From Rhizodiscina lignyota (taxonomy: Eukaryota; Ascomycota; Dothideomycetes; Aulographales; Rhizodiscinaceae), in contig ML978124.1 of the NCBI GenBank assembly GCA_010015805.1, positions 744,001-808,000 on the forward strand: DNA of 64,000 nt. Reading direction: 5' to 3'. Below the pieces are notes generated by a model. That model ran no database searches, had not been told where the DNA came from, and saw nothing but the letters and a program-made list of their open reading frames with translations. Position 1 is the first letter of the stretch, and each line of letters starts with the position of its first letter. This document shows positions 1-8,871 of this stretch, in pieces. Made by a program: the position numbers and the translations under genes.

Positions 1-12
1 ATCCTCGCAATC

Positions 13-616
13 ATGATTCAGCTAAAGGTGCGTACAGCCGAGGGGCTATCACACTGCGCGGCATGTGCATCCTGACGGCGCGTTCTAGACTATGGTCAAC
101 TGCATCGACAACTCCGGCGCTGCAATCGTGGAGTGCATCCAAGTCCTTCGCGCGAAGCGACCGGCAAAAATTGGTACGGTCTATTCTTTCTTTTAGCCGG
201 AGTGTGACAGCTCACATTATCCCATTGCTGTGATGGTAGCTGTCACTCCGCCATCCCCCTCAAGGCAAATCGTTTATCGAAGCCCCCAGCTAATCCTCGT
301 CACAGGCGACCGCATCGTCGTAGTCGTCCAAAAACAGCGCAACTTCGGCGCTGAAGCCTCTAAGCATGCCGGATCATCAGTCAGCGCCGGTAACAAAGTT
401 CGTCGCGGTGACATTCGGCACGCAGTAGTCGTCCGGACGGCCAAGGAATACCAGAGACCCGATGGAAGCGTGGTCAAGTTCGATGACAATGCGTGCGTGC
501 TGGTCAACAAGGCAGGCGAACCGATTGGGACAAGAGTCAGTGGGATAGTGGGAGCAGAACTGCGCAAAAGAGGCATTTGGGGGAAGATTCTGAGTTTAGC
601 CCCGATGCATATATAA
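13..616 (+). CDS. mrpl38: Mitochondrial large-subunit ribosomal protein uL14m
   Basis: Three exons join(13..27,89..173,306..616) give 136 residues. It is a core protein of the mitochondrial 54S subunit that binds rRNA near the intersubunit bridge. The N-terminus [16 protein letters not shown] and the later blocks [23 protein letters not shown] and [16 protein letters not shown] are the uL14 signature. Both introns have GT..AG ends, and they are needed to join the first 33 residues to the open frame. The length matches yeast Mrpl38. The start codon lies only 12 bp from the window edge, so the promoter is outside. The stop follows a typical C-terminal SLAP segment. Confidence 0.93.
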
Positions 617-962
617 TAGGGCCGTCCTTCACGCAGCGAGTGATATAGGCGCGGAAGGCATTGCATTCTGAGCAGGCATTTCAAGGCGTTTAAAAGATGG
701 CACTTGGAATCGGATCGCAGTGGTTCGCATTTGACGGTGTTGTTATTGTACAATAAAGAAAAGACATGTGCATTTGCCCGTCCTCCACCTCCATTTTTGT
801 AAAAGGAAAATCGCACCTTGAAAGCCGTCGACACATAAAGTCATCAAAAGCCAAAGTTCCGCACAGAAAGGAAAGAAAAGAATCTCAGCGCCATTCGCTA
901 TGCAATCGTGTGATCGAGTCGCCGTCGCGTCGAAATCGTAGCTTCGAAGTGGCAGGTGAAAC

Positions 963-1996
963 CTATTGCCACACATGTCCACAAGAAGTGCAGACAAAAT
1001 AGAGTTTCTGACGCAGTGTTACTGTCGCAGATCCCAAAAGTCGTAAAAGTAAGGAAACAAACCATTCCTGTCTCTGCTGTTCGCTGCTGAGACTGGAAAA
1101 AGACGGCATCGTGCTCCTGGCAGGAAGGACATCGAATGTTTTGTCGGGGAAGCTGTGCAAACACGATTAGTCAGCTCTGAGCTTCACAATGAAGGGAAAC
1201 TCAGCGCTGAAAGCGTGGAATTTGAAAGAGCCAAAGCAAGTGTTGTGTTGTCCGTGACTCAAGCCGTAGGCTTGTCGTTGGGCTGATCGGTAGATTCGGC
1301 TTCGACCATCTCCTCTTCCTCGTCACAGTCGTCATAGTTGTCATCTTCACCGTAGTCCAAGTGGGCATCTTCACCGTAGTCCAAGTGGGCATATCCAAGG
1401 GTGCTGGCAACGTAGTCATCCGTCGTCTGCGCCTCGCCCATCTCAATGTCCTCGTCCTCGACTTCCAAGAAGCAGCCATAGTCGGTAGGCGCCTCTCCAC
1501 ACTTCTCGCAGAAGATCAATTCGCCGCACATTGTGCAGACGTCCGGAACACGCGACGGGGGAGAAGGAGAGCGGGCGAGCTCGGAGGAGGTGGCGGCAGA
1601 TTCGGCCATGGGCGACGCGGCAGGGTCCAGAAGCTCAAGCTGGGAAAGATGCGAAGAGGTTTCATGAACGGGTATACCAACCGTTGGGTCTTGTCCAATG
1701 TCCTGAGTGATGCCGGCAGTCGCTCCAACAGCGTTGGACATTTGGTTGCGGTAAACACAAGAGCTAGGAGCCACTTCGTCCCAGCGACAGGTGCGGCATT
1801 CGAATCGAAGCTCGTTGGTGTCACGGTTCTCCTTTGGATAGAGCAAGTTGGAACTGCGAGAGAAGTAACTATCTTTGACACGCGACTGTTTAGTTAGTTA
1901 AGAGTCAAGTGCAACCTACCATTCGCGACAGAAGCGGAACGTGATCTTCTTTGGCTGTTCCACAGCAGCGTCGGAGGGCGCTGGCGACGCAGACAT
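963..1996 (-). CDS. rpb9: DNA-directed RNA polymerase II subunit RPB9
   Basis: Complement join(963..1007,1063..1152,1682..1853,1920..1996), 127 residues. RPB9 is the small zinc subunit of Pol II and acts in start-site choice, transcript cleavage and fidelity. Exon 1 ends in the first zinc-ribbon knuckle (CREC, with its second Cys split by the intron), exon 2 completes that ribbon (ECRTC) and ends DPT, and exon 3 starts LPRQNIRCPSC and holds the TFIIS-like AVFFQSQQR motif. Exon 4 ends CTSCGHVWQ. The join DPT|LPR restores the conserved linker, and a good branch site (CTGAC/CTAAT) sits before the exon 3 acceptor. The exon 2-3 intron is 529 bp, about five to ten times longer than its neighbours, and is open in frame with exon 2. 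It is divergent from PIN1 with 439 bp between start codons. Confidence 0.9.
1259..1681 (-). other. Open reading frame inside the long RPB9 intron (possible alternative terminal exon or nested gene)
   Basis: The reading frame of RPB9 exon 2 continues without a stop for 140 codons into the intron and ends at 1259. If retained, the product would be a 223-residue protein with only the N-terminal RPB9 ribbon. A methionine (MAESAATSS, about 1609) could instead start an independent protein of about 117 residues. The segment is not random: it has a Ser/Pro-rich part, a paired-knuckle motif CTMCGELIFCEKCG (CxxC-x6-CxxC, plausible zinc site), then a strongly acidic tail with a duplicated AHLDYGED octapeptide. 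I do not recognise the family. Conservation in relatives or RNA reads would decide whether it is coding. Confidence 0.45.
1343..1390 (-). repeat. 24-bp perfect tandem duplication (AHLDYGED x2)
   Basis: Two adjacent identical 24-bp units (1343-1366 and 1367-1390) encode a repeated acidic octapeptide in the RPB9-intron ORF. The unit is a multiple of three, so the frame is kept. Confidence 0.9.
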
Positions 1997-2435
1997 GGTT
2001 GCGGTTGCAGATGCGAACGTCGTGAGCGAGAGATGTGTGTAGGAAGAGGGGAAGTGCTGTGGATGAGTTGTGTTGACAGCGAGATCGATCGTGAGGTGGA
2101 TTAAAGAAAGTTGGAGAAGGAAGCAGGGTCCAGCCCTCTTTAGAAGTTTAGGCGCGCAGGCGGCAGCCGCGCCCCACCAGCTTCGCGCGAAGCGGCGCTA
2201 GTGGTGTTGTTTGTTGATTGGCTCGCTTCACCCGGTGAAAGAGGTTGGAGCTCACCTCCAACCGTCATAAGGCCCCATCACGCGTGCGCTCGCTCGTTCA
2301 CCAAGCAACCGTCACTGTAATTCACTTGGCCACTGCCGCGTCGTCACCACTCTTCCTCGCTGGCAGACAGTATCTCTGCCAGCAACACCCTCTCTTCGCT
2401 CAAAGTCAAGTTCTCCGGAGAGTTGCACGAGCGCC

Positions 2436-3226
2436 ATGGTTCGTATTCAGCTTCACCGTGCAACCGCTGTGTTTTGCTAATAATCTATTTCTATTGGGAA
2501 CAGTCTGTTGCAGAGTCTGGCCTCCCTCCAGGCTGGGAAGTGCGCCACTCGAACTCGAAGAACCTTCCTTATTACTTCCACCCCGACAGCAAAGAATCGC
2601 GTTGGGAGCCTCCAGATGGCTCTGATCCGGACAAGCTCAAGATCTACATGGCCAACTACCACAGCTCATCGGGTATCAACCGTGCTCCTGTAGATGGTCG
2701 CGAGGGCAAGATCCGTTGCGCGCATCTTCTCGTCAAGCACCGCGAGAGCCGCCGACCAGCAAGCTGGAGAGAGGCGAAAATCACACGCCAGAAGCAGGAG
2801 GCTATGAGCATCATTCTTGGTCATGAACAACGTATTAGGAGTGGAGAGACGAGCCTTGGTGATCTTGCTGTGTCAGAAAGCGACTGCAGCAGTGCGAGGA
2901 AACGTGGAGATCTGTACGTGCAGCGAGCGACTACCGTCTGAGAGAATATGTCGAGACCAATGGACAGAAGTAGCTGACGAGCAATGTTTCTACAGGGGCT
3001 TCTTCGGCAAAGGCGACATGCAGAAGGAATTCGAGGATGCAGCATTCGCGTTGCAGCCTGGAGAAGTGAGCCATGTCGTCGAGACAGCTTCTGGCCTGCA
3101 TTTGATTGAGAGGTATGTGCAGTTGCACAAGTCCGTTCGCCCTGCACGACGCAGCTCAGCAACGCCTCCAGCTTCTACGCAGTCTGAGCAGACACCAACT
3201 AACTATGCGTATATAGGCTCGAGTGA
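2436..3226 (+). CDS. ess1: Pin1/Ess1-type peptidyl-prolyl cis-trans isomerase (WW + parvulin)
   Basis: Proposed join(2436..2438,2504..2913,2996..3112,3217..3226), 179 residues. The enzyme isomerises phospho-Ser/Thr-Pro bonds, including those of the Pol II C-terminal domain, in the nucleus. An N-terminal WW domain ([20 protein letters not shown], ending SRWEPP) is followed by the parvulin domain: [10 protein letters not shown] with the first catalytic His, [14 protein letters not shown] with the phosphate-binding arginines, [20 protein letters not shown] with the active Cys, and [10 protein letters not shown] at the end. The last intron has a perfect ACTAAC branch site and leaves a 10-base final exon coding the family ending. 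The first exon as modelled is only the ATG. The start is the least certain part, because an in-frame run upstream could add residues. Confidence 0.9.
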
Positions 3227-4388
3227 GGCCACAAAGCATCTTCCTTCAATACCGAAAACGAATGAAGCTTCACTTTAGCCCACGCTTGTTGCAGAAGGAT
3301 CCTGAGCATATGAAAGGACATCGACTAAAAAACCGGTGGCAGTGACGTTGTAGATGATGAGAAAATGAAGGTTCATACGAATGCAATTCGTTCCGGTATT
3401 TAGCTCCGTATTGGCATCTCATACGATTGCATACTGCAGCAGATACAAGCTTTCTCAATCTCTAGCTGAACTAATGGCAGACGAGGTGGAGCGAGCGCGA
3501 CATGGCTAACTCGTGTGTTCATTGCACCAAAATTGGATCTTCAAGTAGCCGTGGATATTGTAAATTTTGACCACCGCGGCAACAACTGTGTGTCATCACA
3601 TCAGAGCAACATCTCCCAGGCAAGTCGCTCAAGATCAAATTTCCAGTTTATAAACTTGGCTGTGGCGAGCTCGACCGGACTTGAATCTCTTCGTCATTGA
3701 TGGACTTTTGTTGAGGTGCTCATCGTGTTTGCTTTTTTCCGCCTGGGTTCGTCCCCGAACCCAGCCCCCTTTTAGAAGTGCAAGCCCGACTTACTCGATT
3801 TGCTTTACCAAATTCCGCGCTTAGGTGATTGCGTAATGCTCTTTCGCGTGTTGTTTTGCGGCAGGAGCGTATCTCAATCGTTGTCTACCTCCGGAATGCA
3901 CTCTCTGACGATCAGGGTCACGAGGCTCTTGTTTCCAAGCTCTACAGGACTTCCAGCCACCAAAAAGTCTTGCTTCAACTGATACCTTGAGCTTCTCCTC
4001 GTCTCCGATTTCACCTTCTCAGCCAAGTAACTCCCTCTGTTTGTCGGCTCCCGCATTTATTTACAGCCGGCATATTCCGTTCCAATCGAGCAGTTCACTT
4101 CTCAAATGCATCCATTCTAGAATCCCATAAACTACTGGAATTCTGTCTCCTTCGTGTCTGAATTGGCTTTTTCTTTCTCCTGCTACCCCTGCGGCTTGTT
4201 CTGCTTTGGTATCGTCTCCACTTCCTCTCTGTATTCAGAGAATATGCACCAGGATTCTTTTGCTCTCTAATTAGATCCGAAGAGTCCTCGCTCCTGATAG
4301 CTGATGCTGGACTTTTACGGACTTTTGCTGAGCAGGCCACTCTAAGACGGGCTCATCGCTATTCGTTCTCTCTTTGCATCTCTGCGAA
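3227..4388. other. Intergenic, about 1.16 kb, no supported gene
   Basis: Only short unsupported open frames are present on both strands. It contains a perfect 9-bp hairpin at 3743-3764 (CTGGGTTCG, loop TCCC, CGAACCCAG). The part nearest 4389 should hold the promoter of the next gene. Confidence 0.6.
3743..3764. repeat. Perfect inverted repeat, 9-bp arms, 4-base loop
   Basis: CTGGGTTCG at 3743-3751 pairs with CGAACCCAG at 3756-3764. It is GC-rich compared with its surroundings. It could be a DNA hairpin, a 3' end signal or a transposon-footprint palindrome. No function can be assigned. Confidence 0.75.
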
Positions 4389-5522
4389 ATGCCATCTCCA
4401 CAACCTCGGTTTTCTGGCGTTGCAACGCGTAGACATCGTCGTGGGCGGTACTCACCCCACCATCCCTCGTCCCCACCAACAGCAGGCCTCGCCACTTACG
4501 GTGGATATCGCACTCCATGTCCTTCGGATGTCGACGCTTTCAGCTACCGTCCAACATGCCTGAAAGACTGGTCCATGCCAGAGACCCAATGGGATGTTCT
4601 CCCCCTTGTTCTTCAAGGCGAAATTGCTAAACTGCAGCATGCGGGAGCAGCGGTGTTGACTGGCTTCTCGAGACTCGAAGAGATGGACTGGCCATTCGGC
4701 TCGCAAGCTGATATCTCCGGCGAAGTTGAAAAATCCACTAGCCAAGAGCACCAGGTTTCCATTCAGGGAGATCTCGACTTGTATTCTGACAGAGTCGCCT
4801 CGCTTCCACTGGATGACATCTCAGTCGCTCGTTTACAAGCTCCACCGCCAAGGTTGACCCGGAAGGATGAAGGGACGAGTTCCTTAGGGAAAGGGATCAG
4901 ATCGTCACTCTCTTCGCTGCAGGACAGACTTGGAGAGGATTCACCACCGGCGTCGCTTAGAACACGAGAGACGTCGTTGAGCCGCCGGCCCTCTAATAAT
5001 CCACCCATGACGGCGCCAGTCTCCCCGAGCTCTCCAATTGATCTATGGTCCCTCAAGCCCGTAAACCGCAACGGTTTCCAAACACATCCTAGTTCACGAG
5101 TTCAATCTCCCTATCTTTCGCCATCGCCTTCGTTCCTCCTTCCGTTGGGATTCCATGTAACGTCCATCCCCCCTCTGACGCCCGGGAGCTCTCGCGCCGC
5201 CTCGCCTACGAAAGACTCCCGACCTGTGCTCGAGCCGCAAACTCCAACATACTACCTTGCAGAGCTCTCCCATCTCCGTTCCGATGCGCTTGTCCGCCTC
5301 CGTCACGCCGTGCGCCGCGTTGACATTGAGTGGGCGGAGATGCAGCGCATCCAGCTCCGCGACTGTGATGTTGGAAGTAAGAGCACCAGCAGCAGCGGCG
5401 GAATGGATCGAGAGGAGTGCCTGGCGTTTGAGCAGTGGTGGGAAGGGAAGAGAGCTCTGGCTGGAGCACTGGAAGAGAAGTGCATCCGGCTTGTGAGTGA
5501 GGTCAGGGAGATTCTGGAGTAG
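4389..5522 (+). CDS. Hypothetical fungal protein, disordered with C-terminal helical domain
   Basis: Single exon, 377 residues from MPSPQPRFSG. Another ATG at 4374 would add five residues. I do not recognise a named family. The N-terminal 40 residues are basic and Pro/Ser-rich. Residues about 55-110 (FSYRPTCLKDWSMPETQWDV, then LQGEIAKLQHAGAAVLTGF) look ordered and helical. The middle third is low-complexity, rich in Ser and Pro with many SPSS/SPSP sites. The last 100 residues (LSHLRSDALVRLRHAVRRVD, EMQRIQLRDC, CLAFEQWWEGKRALAGALEE) look like a helical bundle with conserved tryptophans, ending with a Leu/Glu-rich helix. The long open frame, the Ser/Pro bias and the ordered ends support a real gene. 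Confidence 0.75.
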   Translation: MPSPQPRFSGVATRRHRRGRYSPHHPSSPPTAGLATYGGYRTPCPSDVDAFSYRPTCLKDWSMPETQWDVLPLVLQGEIAKLQHAGAAVLTGFSRLEEMDWPFGSQADISGEVEKSTSQEHQVSIQGDLDLYSDRVASLPLDDISVARLQAPPPRLTRKDEGTSSLGKGIRSSLSSLQDRLGEDSPPASLRTRETSLSRRPSNNPPMTAPVSPSSPIDLWSLKPVNRNGFQTHPSSRVQSPYLSPSPSFLLPLGFHVTSIPPLTPGSSRAASPTKDSRPVLEPQTPTYYLAELSHLRSDALVRLRHAVRRVDIEWAEMQRIQLRDCDVGSKSTSSSGGMDREECLAFEQWWEGKRALAGALEEKCIRLVSEVREILE

Positions 5523-7059
5523 GGAGATGTGGATCAAAGCGAAGAGGGTTGACTCCTGGATCGGAGTGTCTTCGCTGGCCGAAGGAATGCCAGCATGTCT
5601 AGTAGAATCACTTCAGAGCAACCTGAATCATAGCGAATTGAGAATGCTAGCTCTTTAATCCTCGAAGTCAACGAGTACACTACAGACATCTCGCATGTCA
5701 GGTTCCTTAGAAGTGCGCGCAGCCATCAATGAACGAATTTGGCGAGGGCGAAGAGATTCCAACCACATTCTCTTTGTTGTTCGAGGTTCGGCTACCACTT
5801 TGCGCTAAACAAACAGGGGTTCAGAATTGCCCAAAGCAGTGTATTTTACAGCCCGATCGGGCCTCCTCGAGATTGCATCACAGGACTGTTTAAGAGGCCT
5901 TCCTCATCTTGAATTATAATGATAGTCAACTGAGTTGGGTGATAGCTTAGTTTTCATCCATGGCAGCCAGTAATTTCTTTAAAACTTGCAGCTGCAAGTC
6001 GAAAAGGAAGCTCATGCGACCCTTTCATAGCTTTTCATGATTAAACTCCCCTAAACCCTCGCAACATTTGGAGTTTGGAGCAAATCTAGACGATTTGGTT
6101 GGCGAACCTGTACAGGTTAGGGGTGTGCTTTTTCCTTACACTGGCGAGAAGGCGAAGACAGGCCGAGGAGACGCCACGCGGCTCAGACAAGAACCAGCCC
6201 CTAACAAATGGCAAATACACGCCTCCTCCGTATCTTGCAAGTTCTTTGCAAGGTCCTCCTTGCATACTGCTCGCGATACGCCTATGCAGCAATTTGGCGC
6301 CTCTCCGGCGGCTGCCTGCAGCTGGGAGCCCCTCCTCAGAACCGTCGGTGCACCGCCCTCCGTCAAAAGGGAACGTTATAAGCAAATCACAATTTTTTGA
6401 ATTAAGTTCGTTGAAGCGGTGCAAACTCAATAAACATATGCTAAACTCCATTGGAACCACCTTTCAGTGATGCCCCTCGCCTTTGTTGAAGAGAAAAACT
6501 CGCGATCCTGCATCCCGTTCAGTTTCATGCAGCTCACCGGTGAACCTCCTCACCCTCGGTGGGTTTTACTGGGCCAGCTGCTAGCCGGCTACCTTAATCA
6601 GGGGGCGCAATGGCTGCATGGCATATGCAGTCGATCTTCACTCAGCCTGCCAGTTTGCCTTCTCATTTGTTGCCTTCCACTCTTCCTAGACGATTGTGCT
6701 GTTGTTCGCCTTTGGTCGCCCATCCTTTGACAGTTCGCATATGTGATCGCTCACATTTGCGCCGCCAACTGGCATTCGGGGTGTGAGAGCGCCATCTGCA
6801 CTTTATGCAGCTCCCCACGGGATACAAGCATGACGGTACTCCGTAGATCCAGCATCTCCAGTAATCACAAGTCTCACAAGTGTCTGTCTCGGGAAAACCG
6901 TCGACCCTCATCTACCAAGTTCTTCGTCTCACAGGTGTCTGTCTCGGGAAAACCCTCATTCCTCATCTTGGTACCAGTTCTTCGCCTACAAAAGAGCCTT
7001 CGTTGCTTTACCAAGGCAGCGATTGCGTTGCGTAACAGATCAACCGAACGACACGCACC
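5523..7059. other. Intergenic, about 1.5 kb, no supported gene
   Basis: Several overlapping frames of 80-125 codons occur at 6068-6470, but none has recognisable composition, splice continuity or a family motif. The segment ends with a 55-bp tandem duplication (6871-6983) just upstream of the gene at 7060. Confidence 0.5.
6871..6983. repeat. Imperfect tandem duplication, unit about 55-58 bp
   Basis: The block starting GTCTCACAAGTGTCTGTCTC at 6871 is repeated at 6926 as GTCTCACAGGTGTCTGTCTC. Both copies continue with GGGAAAACC and end in TTCTTC. It lies 77-189 bp upstream of the start codon at 7060, so it may alter promoter spacing. Confidence 0.85.
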
Positions 7060-8573
7060 ATGCATCACTCGGACGGCTTCGGCGTGGAAGCTGGCGAGCT
7101 TCAGTTATTCAGTGACAGAGACGCGAGGCAGCAAAAGCTGATCGAACGCAAGGTTTCGACCCGAGATTCGCAGGGCAAGAGTACGATGAGATGTGAGGTG
7201 ACCGGAGTGGCAGAGCGATATATGACGATCAACGTTTATCGCAGACTGCAGCCCAATGAGAGCACGGTGTTGAAGGCAACACTCTCCGCCCGTAATGCCG
7301 AAACGACTTTCAATCGATCTTTTATTCTATTCTGTGAATGGCCACAACAATTTGATGAAGGAAGACCAAGGCTCGCTGATGGGTCTTTCCTACCCGATGG
7401 CCCCATTGAGTACTGCTTCCGCCTTATGCTGGGGCAGCCAGACGACAATTTTCGAAGGGAAGTCAAGCTGAACAAGCATTCTTGTGGCATGTATATAACG
7501 CCCCCTTTTAAGTCGATGTGAGTGCTAATTGTTGCCCAGTTATCTTTTGGGATAACAATGCCAGACAAACACCCTTTGCAAACGAAGGGGACATAATCGA
7601 ATTCGACGAATTTAGACTAACACTACAACCTGTCGCAATTGATGGCATTACTACCCGGGAACTGACGAGTACAAATGAGGTTAACGATATTTTGAGGTGC
7701 TCAAAAGAAATACAGGAGAGAACACAATTGGTCGCTGCAGTGTCAGTCCGCATCTCTATCGTAGTCTGATCCTGTCTGATTTGCTACAGCCATATAAGCG
7801 CCTTCCCCCCGAAAAAGGAGGAAATTGAGCGGAAGGCAAAGAAGCTGTCCGGTGCAGAGGGTAAAGCCTATCATTTTATTTTCCGTATTTGTGATAACAG
7901 TACGTACCATCCAAAGTCGTGGGGCATACTGCTTTCTAATAAAGGAGTAATTATTATAGCAGGTGCGGGCTCATCGAAGCCACGGGCGAAAGGATCTCAG
8001 AGCCGGAGTAGACCGGACAGAGTATCAAAGGTTAGCTCTCGCATTCATCGAGAAGCTAGCCATCCATATGCGGCGAGCAGCCCGTCGTCTGTGTCGCACG
8101 GCGGCCGAGATCTGTCCGAAGCCTATCCGCGAACGCCCTCGTCCCAGAGGACTACAATGCGTACACCGACAAGACGTTCTAAGGGTGCGGCGGGAACCAG
8201 AGTGCAGCGTTTGCCTCAGACACTATCGGAAGACAATAACGACGATGCAAGCTTATACGCTTCCCCTCCTCCTCGAAATCGAGCCGTTCAGGGGCCTCCA
8301 GCCACCGCCTCTCCAGAGGTGGTAGACTTGGCCGACGAAGAGTTTGCTGCCAATGGAGAACAGGAAGCGCAGGCCAAGACAGAGGAAACAACTAATGGCG
8401 AAGCTGACGACATTGAAATCGAACTGCGGAGCATTAGACGCCGAGAAGAGGCGTTACTGAGAAAACGGCAGATTGAGAAGAGGAAGAGAGATGAAGCGGA
8501 TGAGCAGTGCAAAGTAATGCAGGCAGAGCTGCTTGAGCTCAACCGAAGGAGGGAGGTGCTATACATGAAGTAG
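7060..8573 (+). CDS. Accessory protein of a local paralogous family (DUF7918-like), copy 1
   Basis: Hand model join(7060..7517,7565..7741,7790..7860,7963..8573), 438 residues. The N-terminal part (about 230 residues) is a beta-rich domain with RYMTINVYRR, FNRSFILFCEW, EYCFRLMLGQ and EFRLTLQPVA blocks. The layout resembles the products at 27243 and 29113 and, more loosely, the fungal DUF7918 domain. The middle is basic and disordered. The C-terminus has VVDLADEE followed by a highly charged predicted coiled coil (IEIELRSIRRREEALLRKRQ). The first intron could be read as 22 bp or 47 bp; 47 bp is far more usual and keeps the frame. The second intron (48 bp, donor GTCAGT) is the weakest join. Function unknown; it may be nuclear given the basic middle part. 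Confidence 0.6.
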
Positions 8574-8580
8574 CTCACCC

Positions 8581-8632
8581 TTCAGCATTCTTGGAGTTAT
8601 TCGCTCTTTCAGCACTCTTTGAGTTACTCATT
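8581..8632. repeat. Diverged tandem duplication, unit about 26 bp
   Basis: TTCAGCATTCTTGGAGTTAT at 8581 is followed by the related TTCAGCACTCTTTGAGTTAC starting near 8608. It lies in the 3' region of the gene ending at 8573. Confidence 0.7.
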
Positions 8633-8871
8633 CCTCAGGCGAAGCTCGGCAAAGAGCTCAGTCAGGGACACATGTCTGTACAAGCCTTGCTTCCATTCTT
8701 CAGCGTTATCAGCTCGATCTGGTTTCAGGTTAGAAGGTCAAAGTAGTTCTGTGAGCTTCAAAGAAAGCCCCAGATGCTCAAACAGCTGGAGGCGCTCGTG
8801 CCAATCTAATCAAACAATATCCAAATATTCTTGTAAATTTTCGTCATATATATACAAACTTTCATTAAAAA

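Noticed and set aside
6068-6470. Overlapping frames of 110-124 codons on both strands
   Set aside because: All frames are open at once because stop codons are few in this GC-rich patch; composition is not protein-like.
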